Below, piece after piece: positions 5,342 through 6,460 of a stretch of 6,460 bases of DNA. Origin of the DNA: Candidatus Latescibacterota bacterium (GTDB lineage: Bacteria; Blakebacterota; Blakebacteria; Blakebacterales; Blakebacteraceae); the NCBI GenBank assembly GCA_023135015.1, contig JAGLTZ010000314.1:1-6460 (forward strand). The letters run 5' to 3'. The position numbers and the translations under genes are program-made. How positions within the stretch are numbered: the stretch's first letter is position 1; the number at the start of each line of letters is the position of its first letter. Below the pieces are notes generated by a model. It was not told the origin of the DNA, did not search any database, and saw only the letters and a program-made list of their open reading frames with translations.

Positions 5342-6460
5342 CTATTTGCTTAGCACCGTCACCTCCAGATGCGATGGCCGCCGGGTATCGTGGTAGATGC
5401 GGTGTGTAGCTTTCTGGAAATCGCTCTCGTCGCATTCGTAGATATTGACAAACTTCTGCGGGTTGCGGTCAACCAGGGGGAACCAGGAGTTCTGTACCTG
5501 GACCATGATCCGGTGTCCCTTCTTGAATGTATGGGCTAAATCGGGAATCTCGAAACGCACGGACGTCACCTCGCCTGGAACGAATGGTTCCGGCTTCTCA
5601 AAACTATTGCGAAAGCGCCCTCGAAGTACCTCGCCCCTCACCAGCATCTGGTAGCCGGGCATGGGCACCTGTTTATCATTTGTGGGGTAATCATCCAGCG
5701 TGTGCGGGAATACATCAATTAGTTTGACCACGTAGTCCGCACCCGTGCCGGTGGTACTGACGAAGAGATCGGCGACGATCGGCCCGGTGAGGGTGATGTC
5801 CTCCGTCAGTGCTTCCGTCTCATATACCATTACATCCGGCCGGCGGGCAGCAAAGCGCTGGTCATCATTCATGTACTCAGTGGTACGCCGTAAATGAACA
5901 TCTTCGGTGTAGGGCACCGGTTTCATTGGGTCGGCCACGTACTCATCGAAGCTATCCGTCACATCGGGCGGCGAAAAAGAGAGTCCTTCATTTGGTTGGA
6001 AATAGAGCTTCTTCACTACCGTATTCTCCGGCGGCCAGGTGTCGAACTCGCGCCATTCGGTAGTGCCCGTATCGTACATGGTGGCTTCTGCCAGGTCCAG
6101 GTTGCCTTGATCCTTGAGGTAGTAGTTGAAAAATTGCCGTTCAACATCCTTGAAATAGGTGGAAGTGTTCGTTCCCCAGTGGACATTCCCCAGGTTGTCG
6201 GCATCACCGGAAGCCCACTGTCCGTGAGACCAGGGCCCCATGATGATGATGTTTTCGGTGGTGGGACTCTGCTCTTCGATGGCTTCGTACGTGCGGAGCG
6301 GTCCGTAGAGGTCTTCGGCATCGAACCAGCCGCCAACGACCATTACGGCAGGCTGTATGTCCGTCAGGTAGGGCCTCGGATCACGCGCCTTCCAGAAGGC
6401 ATCGTAGTTGGGATGGCTCATCAGTTCCGACCAGAACTGAATGCTGTCACCGAAGCATTG
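5342..6460 (-). CDS. CocE/NonD family (S15-type) alpha/beta hydrolase, C-terminal part, partial
   Basis: The frame stays open to the right edge (13 more codons beyond the ATG at 6421, reading QCFGDSIQFWSEL), so that ATG is internal and the N-terminus with the nucleophile Ser is outside the window; 372 residues are visible. Counting from that internal Met, HPNYDAFW (3-10) and the hydrolase-core end carry the catalytic Asp in G-W-F-D34-A-E-D-L-Y-G and the catalytic His in G-P-W-S-H66-G, 32 residues apart. The C-terminal jelly-roll domain follows (about 130-359), with TLTGPIVADLFVSTTGTGADYVVKLIDVFP, MPGYQMLVRGEVLRGRFRNSFEKP and KKGHRIMVQVQNSWFPLVDRNP in order around the usual positions. Family members cleave esters or amides: cocaine esterase, X-Pro dipeptidases, glutaryl-7-ACA acylases and alpha-amino acid ester hydrolases. 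The D-x-E-D signature resembles the last group. Any signal peptide would lie outside. The C-terminus appears complete. Confidence 0.93.
   Translation of the reverse strand, partial: QCFGDSIQFWSELMSHPNYDAFWKARDPRPYLTDIQPAVMVVGGWFDAEDLYGPLRTYEAIEEQSPTTENIIIMGPWSHGQWASGDADNLGNVHWGTNTSTYFKDVERQFFNYYLKDQGNLDLAEATMYDTGTTEWREFDTWPPENTVVKKLYFQPNEGLSFSPPDVTDSFDEYVADPMKPVPYTEDVHLRRTTEYMNDDQRFAARRPDVMVYETEALTEDITLTGPIVADLFVSTTGTGADYVVKLIDVFPHTLDDYPTNDKQVPMPGYQMLVRGEVLRGRFRNSFEKPEPFVPGEVTSVRFEIPDLAHTFKKGHRIMVQVQNSWFPLVDRNPQKFVNIYECDESDFQKATHRIYHDTRRPSHLEVTVLSK

Overview
The window (6460 bp, moderately GC-rich) reads as ordinary bacterial chromosome with an accessory flavour. Two genes encode exported proteins with signal peptides, one of them an outer-membrane-barrel candidate ending in Phe, so the host is Gram-negative. 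Both predicted mature proteins start with Gln after the signal peptide (A|QT and G|QN), a habit common in the Bacteroidota/FCB side of the tree. Clear Shine-Dalgarno sequences (AGGAG, GGAG, AGGAGGTGA) argue against classical Bacteroidia. An FCB-group or similar uncultured Gram-negative lineage is my inference; I cannot name the species.

Layout. (1) 1-1719: a radical-SAM/PLP aminomutase of the KamA (lysine 2,3-aminomutase-like) family on the minus strand. It is enclosed by a pair of 51-bp inverted repeats, 49/51 identical, at 1-51 and 1669-1719, so the gene sits in a transposon-like or invertible cassette without a transposase. (2) 1768-3432: a complete AbiE type IV toxin-antitoxin operon on the plus strand. 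It has a near-consensus promoter (TTGACG, 17-bp spacer, TATATT with extended -10), a candidate operator, and antitoxin and toxin genes overlapping by TTGA. (3) 3433-3923: a gene-poor stretch holding a 45-codon minus-strand remnant of an unidentified protein and a few small hairpins. (4) 3924-5280: a two-gene plus-strand unit coding for a predicted outer-membrane beta-barrel protein and a glycine-rich multi-helix exported or membrane protein, both without recognised function. (5) 5342-6460: the C-terminal part of a CocE/NonD (S15-type) serine hydrolase on the minus strand, running off the right edge. It converges on gene 4b with a candidate hairpin terminator between them.

Only abiEi/abiEii and the 3924-5280 pair look co-transcribed. 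The aminomutase, the TA system and the hydrolase appear to be independent units. The points most worth following are the inverted-repeat cassette around the aminomutase, the substitution of the substrate-binding acidic residues in that aminomutase (Arg and Cys in place of the two Asp of true lysine 2,3-aminomutase, by alignment from memory), and the promoter/operator architecture of the AbiE operon.
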